In this document: positions 1-6,851 of the stretch, piece by piece
Layout: every line of letters begins with the position of its first letter
Numbering within the stretch: the stretch's first letter is position 1
From: Actinomycetota bacterium
GTDB lineage: Bacteria; Actinomycetota; Thermoleophilia; Gaiellales; Gaiellaceae
Direction of reading: 5' to 3'
DNA: 9,815 bases
Assembly (NCBI GenBank): GCA_013816275.1
Contig: JACDER010000030.1
Span: 1-9,815, forward strand
The notes under the pieces: model-generated
What the model saw: only the letters and a program-made list of their open reading frames with translations
Told to the model about the DNA's origin: nothing
Databases searched by the model: none
Made by a program: the position numbers and the translations under genes

Positions 1-897
1 TCTCTGCTCGAGGCATCGGCCTCTCGCGGATGGGATCTTTCGCTCGTCTTCGAGCGCGCGCTGAGCGAACGGGTCGCCCTGTTCGGGATCTCGCTCGTCC
101 TCGACCACCCTCGATTCGGAGGCGCGCTGCGCGGGTTCCCGCATGACCGTGGGGTGGCCGAGCGGCTCGTCCGCTCGCCGCTCGCGACCGCCTTTCGAGC
201 TCTGCCGTCGTTCGCGCGCCGGCAGATCCTGCGCTCGGTTCCGGTCGAGCTCAAGGTCGCGGCCGCCTACGCCGGGCGGCCGTCGGTCGCACACGCCGAA
301 GCGGTTCTCCGCGCCGTGGAGGCGCGGTCGGTGCCGCTCGAGGGGAAGCTCGACGCGATCTGCATCGGGATCGGGCCCTCGAGCTCCCACCTTCCTCGCG
401 AGCAGGCGAATCCGCTCCTAGCGGCTCACCTGGGCCTCGGCATCGTCCTGCGGCTCTGGCGAAACGACTTTCCCGTCGTCGAGGGCGGCACCGCGATCCT
501 CGTGCACCCGTTCAGTCGCCGCTTCGGGCACGGCACTCAACGGCCCTACCGCACGTTCTTCGCGGCCGCGCGCGACGGGCTGGACCGCGACCGCCTCGAG
601 CACGCCGCGGATGCCGTCGCCCGCGACCGGGAGGCGCTGGCCCATTACCGCGAAGGCCGGAGCGCGCACCCCCTCCTCCCGTTCGCGGACTGGGACGCGT
701 GCGTTCCCGCGGTCGAGCGGCTCGGCGCGGTACTGGTCGCCGGTTGCCGCGACGCTGCAGCCGCCCGGCGGCTCGGCTTCGTCCCCACGCATGGTGTTGG
801 AGCGGCCCTGGACATGGCCCGCGGACGAGCCGGCCGCCCGCCGAGGATCGGCTTCATCCTGGCGCCGCCCTACTTCCCGCTAGAGGTGCGCGCCTAG
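1..897 (+). CDS. C-terminal part of a LarA/DUF2088-like (lactate racemase family) protein, 5' truncated by window edge
   Basis: The frame is open from base 1 to the TAG at 895-897 (298 codons). There is no upstream stop, so the gene starts outside the window. A GTG at 154 could be called as a start, but the codons before it read as ordinary protein, so I treat it as internal. The visible part is soluble: no signal peptide and no convincing membrane segment. The later part has alternating strand-like blocks (DAICIGIG, GGTAILVHPF, AVLVAG, IGFILAPPYFPLEV) and a Gly/His/Arg-rich segment (RRFGHGTQRPYR). This resembles the C-terminal half of the LarA/DUF2088 family, whose founding member racemises lactate with a nickel-pincer cofactor. 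The cofactor Lys and His cannot be checked here, because the N-terminal domain lies outside the window. The family call rests on overall resemblance; a different racemase or hydrolase fold is possible. It runs toward livF, so the two transcription units converge. Confidence 0.55.
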   Translation, partial: SLLEASASRGWDLSLVFERALSERVALFGISLVLDHPRFGGALRGFPHDRGVAERLVRSPLATAFRALPSFARRQILRSVPVELKVAAAYAGRPSVAHAEAVLRAVEARSVPLEGKLDAICIGIGPSSSHLPREQANPLLAAHLGLGIVLRLWRNDFPVVEGGTAILVHPFSRRFGHGTQRPYRTFFAAARDGLDRDRLEHAADAVARDREALAHYREGRSAHPLLPFADWDACVPAVERLGAVLVAGCRDAAAARRLGFVPTHGVGAALDMARGRAGRPPRIGFILAPPYFPLEVRA

Positions 898-916
898 CGA
901 TCGTCGTCGACGATCG
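898..916. terminator. 19-bp perfect palindrome directly after the larA-like stop codon
   Basis: CGATCGTCG, one central T, then CGACGATCG form a perfect inverted repeat starting on the first base after the TAG at 895-897. As RNA it would give a stem of about 6-8 bp with a tight loop, readable in either direction. It lies between convergent genes, so a bidirectional transcription end is the natural reading. No T-run follows on either strand, so it is not a canonical intrinsic terminator. It could instead be a protein-binding palindrome. Confidence 0.35.
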
Positions 917-976
917 TCACCCTGCAGACCCGCCTTGCGAGCACGACGTTGCCGGGCTTCGACAGAAGCGCGACGA

Positions 977-997
977 CGGCCGCCCTTCGCACGGCCG
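977..997. terminator. GC-rich hairpin candidate downstream of livF
   Basis: CGGCCG at 977-982 and CGGCCG at 992-997 can pair across a 9-base loop. The hairpin begins 8 bases beyond the livF stop codon, reading on the minus strand. It has no T-run. With the palindrome at 898-916 it is one of two structures in the 107-bp convergent intergenic space. CGGCCG is self-complementary and common in such GC-rich DNA, so this is weak evidence of a terminator for the liv operon. Confidence 0.25.
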
Positions 998-1004
998 CGC
1001 CCGC

Positions 1005-1733
1005 CTAATCCTCTCCTAGGTAGGTCTTGCGGACCTGCTCGTTCTGGCGCAGCGCCTTTGCTTCGTCGGCGAGCGCGACCGTCCCAGTCTCGAGCACGTA
1101 ACCGCGGCTGGCCACGTCGAGCGCCATCAAGGCGTTCTGTTCCACGAGCAGGATCGTCGTTCCCTGCTTGTTCACCTCCACGATCGTCTCGAAGATCCGC
1201 TCGACGAAGATCGGGGCGAGACCCATCGATGGCTCGTCGAGCATGAGCAGCTTCGGCCTCGCCATGAGCGCGCGGCCGATCGCGCACATCTGCTGCTCGC
1301 CGCCCGAGAGCGTTCCGGCCTTCTGTGTCCGGCGCTCCTGGAGGCGCGGGAAGAGCTCGAACACGCGGTCCATGTCCTCGCGGATCCCCTTCCGGTCGGC
1401 CCGCTGGAACGCGCCCATCTCCAGGTTCTCGTGCACGCTCATGCGGGGGAAGAGCCGCCGGCCCTCGGGTGATTGGGCAATCCCCATCTTCACGACCGAA
1501 TGGGGGCTCGCGTTGGTGATGTCGCGCCCCTCGAAGCGAATCGAGCCGCGGCGCGGGTGGTTGAGGCCGTTTATCGACCGAAGCGTCGTCGACTTGCCGG
1601 CGCCGTTCGCCCCGATCAGCGTGACGATCTCGCCCTCGCGCACGTCGATCGAGATTCCCTTCAGGGCCTCGATCGAGCCGTAGAACGTGTGCACGTCCTT
1701 CAGCTCGAGCATCAAGCCGTTGCCCTCCGTCAT
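1005..1733 (-). CDS. livF: Branched-chain amino acid ABC transporter ATP-binding protein LivF
   Basis: This is one of two cytoplasmic ATPases that power the LivKHMGF importer. In the 242 residues I see Walker A GANGAGKST (41-49), a Q-loop Gln in AQSPEGR (about 87), the ABC signature LSGGEQQ (142-148) and Walker B LLMLDEP (162-168). VEQN follows (197-200), where Gln takes the usual H-loop His place, as is typical of LivF. Length is normal for the family. The ATG at 1733 overlaps the livG stop as ATGA, which suggests translational coupling. A second ATG at codon 8 (1712) has a GGAGGG about 10 bases upstream and gives the N-terminus MLELKDVH usual for LivF, so it may be the true start. It is the last gene of the operon. 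The substrate cannot be fixed from sequence; branched-chain amino acids are the family default. Confidence 0.95.
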   Translation of the reverse strand: MTEGNGLMLELKDVHTFYGSIEALKGISIDVREGEIVTLIGANGAGKSTTLRSINGLNHPRRGSIRFEGRDITNASPHSVVKMGIAQSPEGRRLFPRMSVHENLEMGAFQRADRKGIREDMDRVFELFPRLQERRTQKAGTLSGGEQQMCAIGRALMARPKLLMLDEPSMGLAPIFVERIFETIVEVNKQGTTILLVEQNALMALDVASRGYVLETGTVALADEAKALRQNEQVRKTYLGED

Positions 1734-2509
1734 GCCGCGGTCGCTCCCGACCCGAGATAGGCCTCGATGACCCTTTCGTTCTTCTGGATCTCGGCGGGCG
1801 TCCCCTCGGCGATCTTCTCACCGTAGTCGAACACCGTCACCCGGTCCGAAATCCCCATGACGACCCGCATGTCGTGCTCGATCAGGAGGATCGTCAGTTC
1901 GCGGTCGGCGCGGAGCTTGGCGACGAAGGCGGTGAACTCGAGCGTCTCCTGCGGGTTCATCCCGGCCGTCGGCTCGTCGAGAAGGAGCAGCTTCGGCTCG
2001 ATCGCGAGCGCCCGCGCGACCTCGAGCCGGCGCTGGTCGCCGTAGGAGAGATTGCGCGCGTACTCCTCCTCGTCGACGTCGCCTAGCCCGGAGAAGCGAA
2101 GGAGCTCCCTCGCGTGGACCCTTGCCTCGCGCTCCTCCCTCCGGATTTTCGGCGTTTTCAGGATGCTCTGGACGATGCCGCCCTTGAGCTGGGTGTGCAT
2201 GCCGACAAGCACGTTCTCGAGCGCTGTCATCGTCTGGAAGAGGCGGATGTTCTGGAACGTCCGTCCGACTCCGCGCTGCGTGATCGCATGCGGCGGTTTG
2301 CCGCCGACCTGTTCGCCGTGGAGGATGATCTTGCCCGAGGTCGGCTTGTAGACGCCGGTGAGCATGTTGAAGAACGTCGTCTTGCCGGCGCCGTTCGGCC
2401 CGATCAGGCTGACGATCGTGCCCGTGGGGATGGTGAAGTCGACGTCGTCGACCGCGACGAGCCCGCCGAACTCCTTGCGCAGCAGCTCGGCTCGCAGGAG
2501 ATCAGCCAT
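1730..2509 (-). CDS. livG: Branched-chain amino acid ABC transporter ATP-binding protein LivG
   Basis: This is the second ATPase of the importer, at 259 residues close to the usual LivG length. Motifs in order: Walker A GPNGAGKTT (37-45), Q-loop in GRTFQNIRLF (Gln about 86), signature LSYGDQR (154-160), Walker B LLLLDEP (174-180) and H-loop His in LIEHDM (212). The RTFQNIRLF and LSYGDQRRLEIARAL-type segments are hallmarks of LivG rather than LivF. The start ATG overlaps the livM stop within an 8-base ATGGCTGA, and the 3' end overlaps livF by 4 bases. No separate Shine-Dalgarno is visible, so translation is probably coupled to livM. LivF and LivG would pair as a heterodimer under the LivH/LivM channel. 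Confidence 0.96.
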   Translation of the reverse strand: MADLLRAELLRKEFGGLVAVDDVDFTIPTGTIVSLIGPNGAGKTTFFNMLTGVYKPTSGKIILHGEQVGGKPPHAITQRGVGRTFQNIRLFQTMTALENVLVGMHTQLKGGIVQSILKTPKIRREEREARVHARELLRFSGLGDVDEEEYARNLSYGDQRRLEVARALAIEPKLLLLDEPTAGMNPQETLEFTAFVAKLRADRELTILLIEHDMRVVMGISDRVTVFDYGEKIAEGTPAEIQKNERVIEAYLGSGATAA

Positions 2510-3899
2510 GGGTGGCGTTGTAGAGCGGCTCGTCGTGGACGCCGACTTCGAACTCGGCTTTCCGCCGAGCGCTGGGTATCAAGCCTTGCGGTCTGAAGAG
2601 CATCACCACCACGAGGATCAACCCGAAGATCCCGAACTCATACTTCGGGACGTCAATGTTCAGGCCGAGATTCGAGTTCAGCCACGCGCCGGTATTCGCG
2701 AGGCCCTCGGAGTCCAGGTACTCGAGGAAGAGGGCGCCGACCATCACGCCCCAGATATTGCCCATTCCCCCGAGGATGACCATGCACAGGATCAGGACCG
2801 AGATGTTGAAGAAGAAATCTCCGGGAAAGGTCGCGCTCTTGAAGCTCGCGTAGTACCCGCCCGCGATGCCCCCGAAGAAGGCCCCTGCCGCGTAGGCCCA
2901 GGTCTTCGTCCGCATCAGCGGCACGCCCATTGCCGCCGCTGCGGTCTCGTCCTCGCGGATGGCGATCCAGGCGCGGCCGAGGCGCGAGTCGCGCAGACGC
3001 AGGCTGCAGAACACCGTGAACAGGACCAGCAGGATCGCCGTCCAGAAGAAGAGCCTGTCGGGCGTGAAGAAGGACCCGTGGCCCGCGAGGAAGGTGAAGC
3101 TGCCGAAGCCGGGGGAGTCGATCGGAGTGATCCCGTTCGGCCCGTTGGTCAGGTTGAACCCGGTGCCGAAGAAGTCGTCGCCGTTGCGGGCGACCTGGGG
3201 CATGATCTCGCCGAACCCGAGGGTCACGATTGCCAGGTAATCGCCGCGGAGACGGAGCGTCGGTAAGCCGATGATCACGCCGACGATCGCGGTCAGGATC
3301 CCCGCCAGGGCCAGGAGGAGCCAGATGGAGATGTGGATCCCGGGAAGGGAGGACGGCACGCCCGCGGGCCAGAAGTGGATGTTCTGATGCGCAAACTGGA
3401 TCGAGGCGAACCAGGCCACGGTGTACGAACCGATCGCGTAGAAGGCGACGTAGCCGAGATCGAGCAGTCCCGCATAGCCGACGACGATGTTGAGGCCGAT
3501 CGCCATCATCGCGAAGACGAGCATCTTCACGCCCGTCGCCACGTCGGGGAACGCACCGAAGATCGGGATCGTGAACATGTTCAGGGCGTAGAACGGATAG
3601 GTGGCCGCGAGCGAAAGCGCCAGCAGCGGGCGCACGAATCGGCCGACCCGCGGGATCACCTCCCACGGCGGTACGTAAAGCACGACGAAGACGAGCCAGG
3701 CAAGGATCGCTGCGACGGAGAACCCGTACAACGGGGCGAGGATGAGCATGCCGAGAAAGCCGACGATCACCGCGCTCAGGCCGCGATTGAAGGTGCGCCG
3801 GGCGACCGGACCGGCGTCGTCGCCGAGCACCCGCCGTTCGAGCACCTCTACGCGCTCCCGGACCGGGTCGAGGAACCCCGTGCGGCGCCGGATCGCCAT
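2502..3899 (-). CDS. livM: Branched-chain amino acid ABC transporter permease LivM, with N-terminal extension
   Basis: This is a polytopic inner-membrane permease of 465 residues. The conserved LivM core begins near GLNIVVGYAGLLDLGYVAFY (135-154) and continues through GLPTLRLRGDYLAIVTLGFGE (211-231). The coupling-helix (EAA-like) segment is GRAWIAIREDETAAAAMG (308-325), followed by ILGGMGNIWG (376-385) and FRPQGL (435-440). Residues 1-40 are charged and probably cytoplasmic. Hydrophobic segments at about 41-75 and 90-115 precede the core, making it longer than many LivM proteins (E. coli LivM is about 425 residues). The ATG at 3899 lies 6 bases past the livH stop. A GGAGGG (3913-3918) sits inside the livH 3' end, 13 bases from the start, which is rather distant. 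The protein pairs with LivH to form the translocation path. Confidence 0.94.
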   Translation of the reverse strand: MAIRRRTGFLDPVRERVEVLERRVLGDDAGPVARRTFNRGLSAVIVGFLGMLILAPLYGFSVAAILAWLVFVVLYVPPWEVIPRVGRFVRPLLALSLAATYPFYALNMFTIPIFGAFPDVATGVKMLVFAMMAIGLNIVVGYAGLLDLGYVAFYAIGSYTVAWFASIQFAHQNIHFWPAGVPSSLPGIHISIWLLLALAGILTAIVGVIIGLPTLRLRGDYLAIVTLGFGEIMPQVARNGDDFFGTGFNLTNGPNGITPIDSPGFGSFTFLAGHGSFFTPDRLFFWTAILLVLFTVFCSLRLRDSRLGRAWIAIREDETAAAAMGVPLMRTKTWAYAAGAFFGGIAGGYYASFKSATFPGDFFFNISVLILCMVILGGMGNIWGVMVGALFLEYLDSEGLANTGAWLNSNLGLNIDVPKYEFGIFGLILVVVMLFRPQGLIPSARRKAEFEVGVHDEPLYNATHG

Positions 3900-3905
3900 T
3901 AGTAG

Positions 3906-4961
3906 CTAACCACCCTCCGGAGTTCGCTCGCCTAACAAGCCCTCAGGCCTGAACACGAGGATGAGGATCAGGATCGCGAAAACGATCGATTGCGTCCAGT
4001 CGCTGCCGGGCGCGTGCCACGTCAGGCCCTCGTTGAACGCCTGGATCAGGCCGATGCAGATTGCGCCGAGGACGGCTCCGGGCAGGTTGCCGACTCCCCC
4101 CAGGACCGCGGCCGTGAACGCGATCAGACCAAGCTGGAAACCCTGGTCGTAGCGCACGTTCGTGACGTAGAGCGCGTAGAGCAATCCGGCCGCTCCTGCA
4201 AGCGCGCCGGCGATGAGGAAGGTGAACGAGATCGTTCGGTTGACGTTGATCCCCATCATGGCCGAGGCGTCCATGTCCTGGGCCGTGGCGCGCATCGCCT
4301 TGCCCTGCCGCGTCCGCTCGACCAGCCAGACGAGCAGGATCAGCACCGGCACGGTGATGAGGACGACGATCAGCTTGTTCCAGGTGTAGGTCACGCCGCC
4401 GATGTCGAATACCTGCGACTTCGGCAGCACGTCTACGACCTCGATGTAGTTCGGCCCCTTCCACGCGAGGCCGACGTTCTGCAGGATGAACGAGACCCCG
4501 ATCGCCGTGATCAGCGGCGCGAGCCGGGGCGCATTGCGCAAGGGGCGGTAGGCGACGAACTCGATCGTCGCGTTCAAGGTCCCGCAAAACGCCATGGCGA
4601 TGATCAGCGTTCCGAACACGGCCAGCCAGACGACCACCCCGCTCTGGCCGCTCGTCAGCCCGAAGACGCTCGCGGCGACCGTTGCCGACATCATCGCGCC
4701 GAGCATGAACACGTCCCCATGGGCGAAATTGATCAGCTGGAGGATGCCGTAGACGAGCGTATAGCCGAGGGCTACGAGCGCGTAGATGCAGCCGGTCGTG
4801 AGGCCGATCAGGAATATCTCGGCGAAGTCCGACGGCGTCTTGACCAGATTGACGATCAGCCAGACGATCAGCAGTGCGACGAGCGTCAGCCCGCCGACCG
4901 TTGTGAAGCTCGGTCGGTTTCGGAGGAGCGGTAGCGGTGGGCGACGCGCTTCCGTGACCAT
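3906..4961 (-). CDS. livH: Branched-chain amino acid ABC transporter permease LivH
   Basis: This is the other membrane permease subunit, 351 residues against about 308 in E. coli LivH. The extra length is an N-terminal tail: a basic, proline-rich stretch (1-20) and one added hydrophobic segment (about 24-40). Conserved blocks are GLTTGCIYALVALGYTLVYG (53-72), INFAHGDVFMLGA (77-89), coupling segment GKAMRATAQDMDASAMMGIN (220-239), AAVLGGVGNLPGAVLGA (284-300) and FRPEGLLG (337-344). The start is ATG at 4961. No clear Shine-Dalgarno precedes it (CCCTTTAGCCG), and no better internal Met is obvious. A 17-bp hairpin lies between livK and this gene (4977-5014), so livH-M-G-F are probably expressed below livK by partial read-through. 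Confidence 0.95.
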   Translation of the reverse strand: MVTEARRPPLPLLRNRPSFTTVGGLTLVALLIVWLIVNLVKTPSDFAEIFLIGLTTGCIYALVALGYTLVYGILQLINFAHGDVFMLGAMMSATVAASVFGLTSGQSGVVVWLAVFGTLIIAMAFCGTLNATIEFVAYRPLRNAPRLAPLITAIGVSFILQNVGLAWKGPNYIEVVDVLPKSQVFDIGGVTYTWNKLIVVLITVPVLILLVWLVERTRQGKAMRATAQDMDASAMMGINVNRTISFTFLIAGALAGAAGLLYALYVTNVRYDQGFQLGLIAFTAAVLGGVGNLPGAVLGAICIGLIQAFNEGLTWHAPGSDWTQSIVFAILILILVFRPEGLLGERTPEGG

Positions 4962-4976
4962 CGGCTAAAGGGGAAG

Positions 4977-5014
4977 ACGACCGGGGAAGGCCCTAGTGGG
5001 CCTCCCCCGGTCGT
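4977..5014 (-). terminator. Strong hairpin between livK and livH (partial terminator or mRNA stabiliser)
   Basis: The arms 4977-4993 and 4998-5014 pair over 17 positions with a single A/C mismatch and a 4-base loop. The ends GACGACCGGGG and CCCCGGTCGTC are visible on the minus strand. GGAAGA (4972-4977) and TCTTCC (5018-5023) can alternatively extend the base. Transcription from livK meets it about 16 bases after the livK stop. Downstream comes CTTCCCCTTT, a pyrimidine tract but not a real U-run, so termination should be incomplete. Such a structure after the binding-protein gene is a known way to give a high receptor-to-permease ratio in ABC operons. That function is inferred here. Confidence 0.7.
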
Positions 5015-5030
5015 TGCTCTTCCTCGATCC

Positions 5031-6380
5031 CTAGGCGGCCTTTACGAGACTCGCCGGCGGGACGATTGTCTTGTACGTCTTGCCGGTTCCGCTCTTGCCG
5101 GAACCCTGCTGGATGTAGACGGTGACCGGGTTCGCGGTCGTGTCCCCGTTCTCGTTGATCGAGAAGGAACCGAGGATCCCGTCCGTGACATCCGTCGCGA
5201 AGAGGGCGTCGGTGATCGATGCCCTCGTGCCGTCAGAGGCCTCGATTGCGCTCAGCATGACGTCTGCCGCCTGTGCAGCGTAGGCGGCGTACGGATTGAC
5301 CTGGGTGCCGATCTGGGCGCCGAAGTCGTCGATGAACTTCTTGCCCGGTCCGGTCAGCTTCTCCGGCGGGATGCCGGCGACGCTGACGTACATGTCCGCG
5401 GCGGCGGGTCCGTTCGCCGTGAAGTCGCTGAACCCGTCCGGCGCGATCAGCGGATACTTCGCGCCGAGCACGCTGCGGAGGTCCTTGATCAGCTTCGCAC
5501 CGTTCTCGCAGATGAGCCCGCCGAGGAAGACGGTCTCGGCCCCGGACTGCTTGATCCGGGTTGCGAGGGCCTCGTAGCTCGATGCCTTCGGATCCCAGGC
5601 GGTGAAGCCGGAGACCGTCAGCTTGAGCGTCTTCGCCGAGATCTCGTAGTCGTGCGCGACGCCGAGTCCGTAGGCCTCCTTGTCGTTCAGGATGAAGACG
5701 CTCTTGTAGCCGAGCTGTTGCGTCAGGAGGGCGTCAGCAGCACCCTGGAAGTCGTCTGCTGCGACGATTCGGGTGTAGTTGCGCTTCCCCGTCGGGTAGT
5801 ACTTGTCGGGCTCGCCCGGTGCGATCGCCGGGCCCTTGTGGGTGAGGCCCACATACGTGTTCGCCGGGCTCACCATCCCGAGCGGTCCATCCGGAGCCCT
5901 GTTCGCGATCGGAATCTCGATCGCGGCGCATCCGGAGTTGAACGTTCCGATCACTCCGACCACGCTCTTGTTGCGGGCGTAGGCATTCGCGTTCGTGGAG
6001 CACTTGGCCGAATCCCACTTACCCGCCTGCGCGGTCGAGTCGTCGCAGGACTGGTAGCCGACCGTGTGTGAGCCGGCCTTGAAGCCATGCTGCTTGAACT
6101 GGAACTTGATCGCGTCCACCATCTGCTCGGTCTGCGTCCGGCCCGAGCCCTGGAGCGGGAGGTCGGATGCGACGATGAACTCGGGCGTGCCACTGCCCTC
6201 GTAGTAGATGCCACCTGGGCAGGACGAAGCCGGGAGGGCGGTCGCGCCACCGGAGGAGCTCGTGGTCGTCTCGCCGGTCGTGGTCTTGCCTCCCCCTCCA
6301 CTGCCGCCGCAGCCGGCGGCCACAAGCGCGAGGGCGCCTATGACCCCGATCAATGCGGCGATCGAAAGTCGTTTTCTCAA
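5031..6380 (-). CDS. livK: Branched-chain amino acid ABC transporter substrate-binding lipoprotein LivK
   Basis: This is the extracellular receptor of the importer, a periplasmic-binding-protein (Peripla_BP_6) fold anchored by lipid. I choose the TTG at 6380, which gives 449 residues. An exact AGGAGG lies 5 bases upstream, and the protein then starts MRKRLSIAALIGVIGALALV followed by AAGC, a lipoprotein signal peptide with Cys24 as the modified residue. The ATG at 6482 would add 34 residues, including five Glu that merely translate the Shine-Dalgarno, and would bury the signal peptide. After Cys24 comes a Gly/Thr/Ser linker to about residue 50, then the two-lobed domain (FIVASDLPLQG near its start, VVGVIGTFNSG, YKSVFILNDKEAYGLG, ETVFLGGLICENG). 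It is first in the operon. The ligand is unproven; amino acids are the family default, and other small amides or acids are possible. Confidence 0.93.
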   Translation of the reverse strand: MRKRLSIAALIGVIGALALVAAGCGGSGGGGKTTTGETTTSSSGGATALPASSCPGGIYYEGSGTPEFIVASDLPLQGSGRTQTEQMVDAIKFQFKQHGFKAGSHTVGYQSCDDSTAQAGKWDSAKCSTNANAYARNKSVVGVIGTFNSGCAAIEIPIANRAPDGPLGMVSPANTYVGLTHKGPAIAPGEPDKYYPTGKRNYTRIVAADDFQGAADALLTQQLGYKSVFILNDKEAYGLGVAHDYEISAKTLKLTVSGFTAWDPKASSYEALATRIKQSGAETVFLGGLICENGAKLIKDLRSVLGAKYPLIAPDGFSDFTANGPAAADMYVSVAGIPPEKLTGPGKKFIDDFGAQIGTQVNPYAAYAAQAADVMLSAIEASDGTRASITDALFATDVTDGILGSFSINENGDTTANPVTVYIQQGSGKSGTGKTYKTIVPPASLVKAA

Positions 6381-6385
6381 CTCTT

Positions 6386-6391
6386 CCTCCT
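6386..6391 (-). promoter_or_regulatory. Shine-Dalgarno that fixes the livK TTG start
   Basis: AGGAGG reads on the minus strand with AAGAG between it and the TTG at 6380-6378. It is the strongest ribosome site in the window, in keeping with high expression of a binding protein. It decides the start in favour of TTG over the upstream ATG at 6482. Confidence 0.85.
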
Positions 6392-6446
6392 CTTCGCTCG
6401 TGGGCCTGACGAACCAGCGTCGAGAGGTATGCACGCTGCGAGGAGG

Positions 6447-6475
6447 AGTATCAGGGTTGCGCACAGCGGTTTCAA
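6447..6475 (-). promoter_or_regulatory. Predicted livK operon promoter with an overlapping inverted repeat
   Basis: On the minus strand TTGAAA (6470-6475) is followed, after exactly 17 bases, by GATACT (6447-6452). This is a near-consensus housekeeping promoter (5/6 and 4/6 matches). Transcription would start near 6440, leaving a leader of about 60 bases. The inverted repeat GGGTTG/CAACCC (6454-6459 and 6473-6478, 13-base spacer) covers the -35 and the spacer, where a repressor could act. A small stem CAGCGT/ACGCTG (6415-6420, 6433-6438) lies in the leader. The promoter is well supported by pattern; the operator role is inference. Confidence 0.6.
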
Positions 6476-6517
6476 CCCCCAATCGCGCGTTTGCCGCTCT
6501 GCGGTTAGGGTTCGGCC

Positions 6518-6802
6518 ATGCGCTCGCTTCTCGCTGCGGCCGCCGTCGGTGCCTTCCTCCTCCTCTTCGGAGCCGGGTGCGGGGGGATCGACAAGGGCAA
6601 GCTGGAGTCCTCGATCAAGTCTCAGACGAACGACCAGCTGAAGTCGAGCGGCAGCTCGAAGGTGGTCTCGAGCGTCTCCTGCACGAAGGCCGGCGACGAC
6701 TACCACTTCACGTGCGACCTGCAGGGAAGCGACGGTGCGACGCTCCTGACCGTGCGCGCCACCTGCACGAAGGAAGGCACCTGCAGGTGGGGCCGGACCT
6801 GA
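6518..6802 (+). CDS. Small secreted lipoprotein, DUF4333-like
   Basis: The protein has 94 residues. MRSLLAAAAVGAFLLLFGAG ends in Cys21, a lipoprotein signal peptide with lipobox FGAGC. The mature part has a charged helix-like stretch (IDKGKLESSIKSQTNDQL, 24-41) and then short strands with Cys55 (VSSVSC), Cys66 (YHFTC), Cys83 and Cys89. The VSC...FTC spacing followed by a Thr/Val-rich strand resembles DUF4333, a domain of actinobacterial lipoproteins of unknown function. The extra Cys pair 83/89 could form a second disulfide. It is divergent from livK with 137 bp between starts. No good Shine-Dalgarno precedes the ATG, but TAGGGT (6506-6511) ends 6 bases before it, the spacing expected of a -10 box for a leaderless transcript. 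The gene is real with good confidence; its function is unknown. Confidence 0.8.
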   Translation: MRSLLAAAAVGAFLLLFGAGCGGIDKGKLESSIKSQTNDQLKSSGSSKVVSSVSCTKAGDDYHFTCDLQGSDGATLLTVRATCTKEGTCRWGRT

Positions 6803-6821
6803 GCGGGGGCTCCTTCCGCGC

Positions 6822-6839
6822 GCGCGTTCGCTGACGCGC
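6822..6839. terminator. Weak hairpin between convergent genes
   Basis: GCGCGT (6822-6827) and ACGCGC (6834-6839) form a 6-bp GC-rich stem with a 6-base loop. It sits in the 49-bp gap between the lipoprotein gene and the oxidoreductase gene, which converge. There is no T-run on either side. Position favours a shared transcription end; sequence alone does not prove it. Confidence 0.3.
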
Positions 6840-6851
6840 ACACGACCGCTC

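Noticed and set aside
880..1821. Long minus-strand open frame over livF
   Set aside because: Arg/Gly/Pro-rich shadow of livF in another frame. The livF frame has all ABC ATPase motifs.
2358..3266. Plus-strand open frame of about 300 codons opposite livM
   Set aside because: Antisense shadow rich in Glu/Asp/Arg with no domain pattern. The minus-strand permease explains the region.
3990..4934. Plus-strand open frame of about 310 codons opposite livH
   Set aside because: Antisense shadow of a high-G+C gene with low-complexity Asp/Arg/Gln composition.
6778..6789. 12-bp palindrome CACCTGCAGGTG near the end of the lipoprotein gene
   Set aside because: It sits inside well-supported coding sequence (GTCRWG) and no second copy or regulatory context was seen. 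Probably chance.
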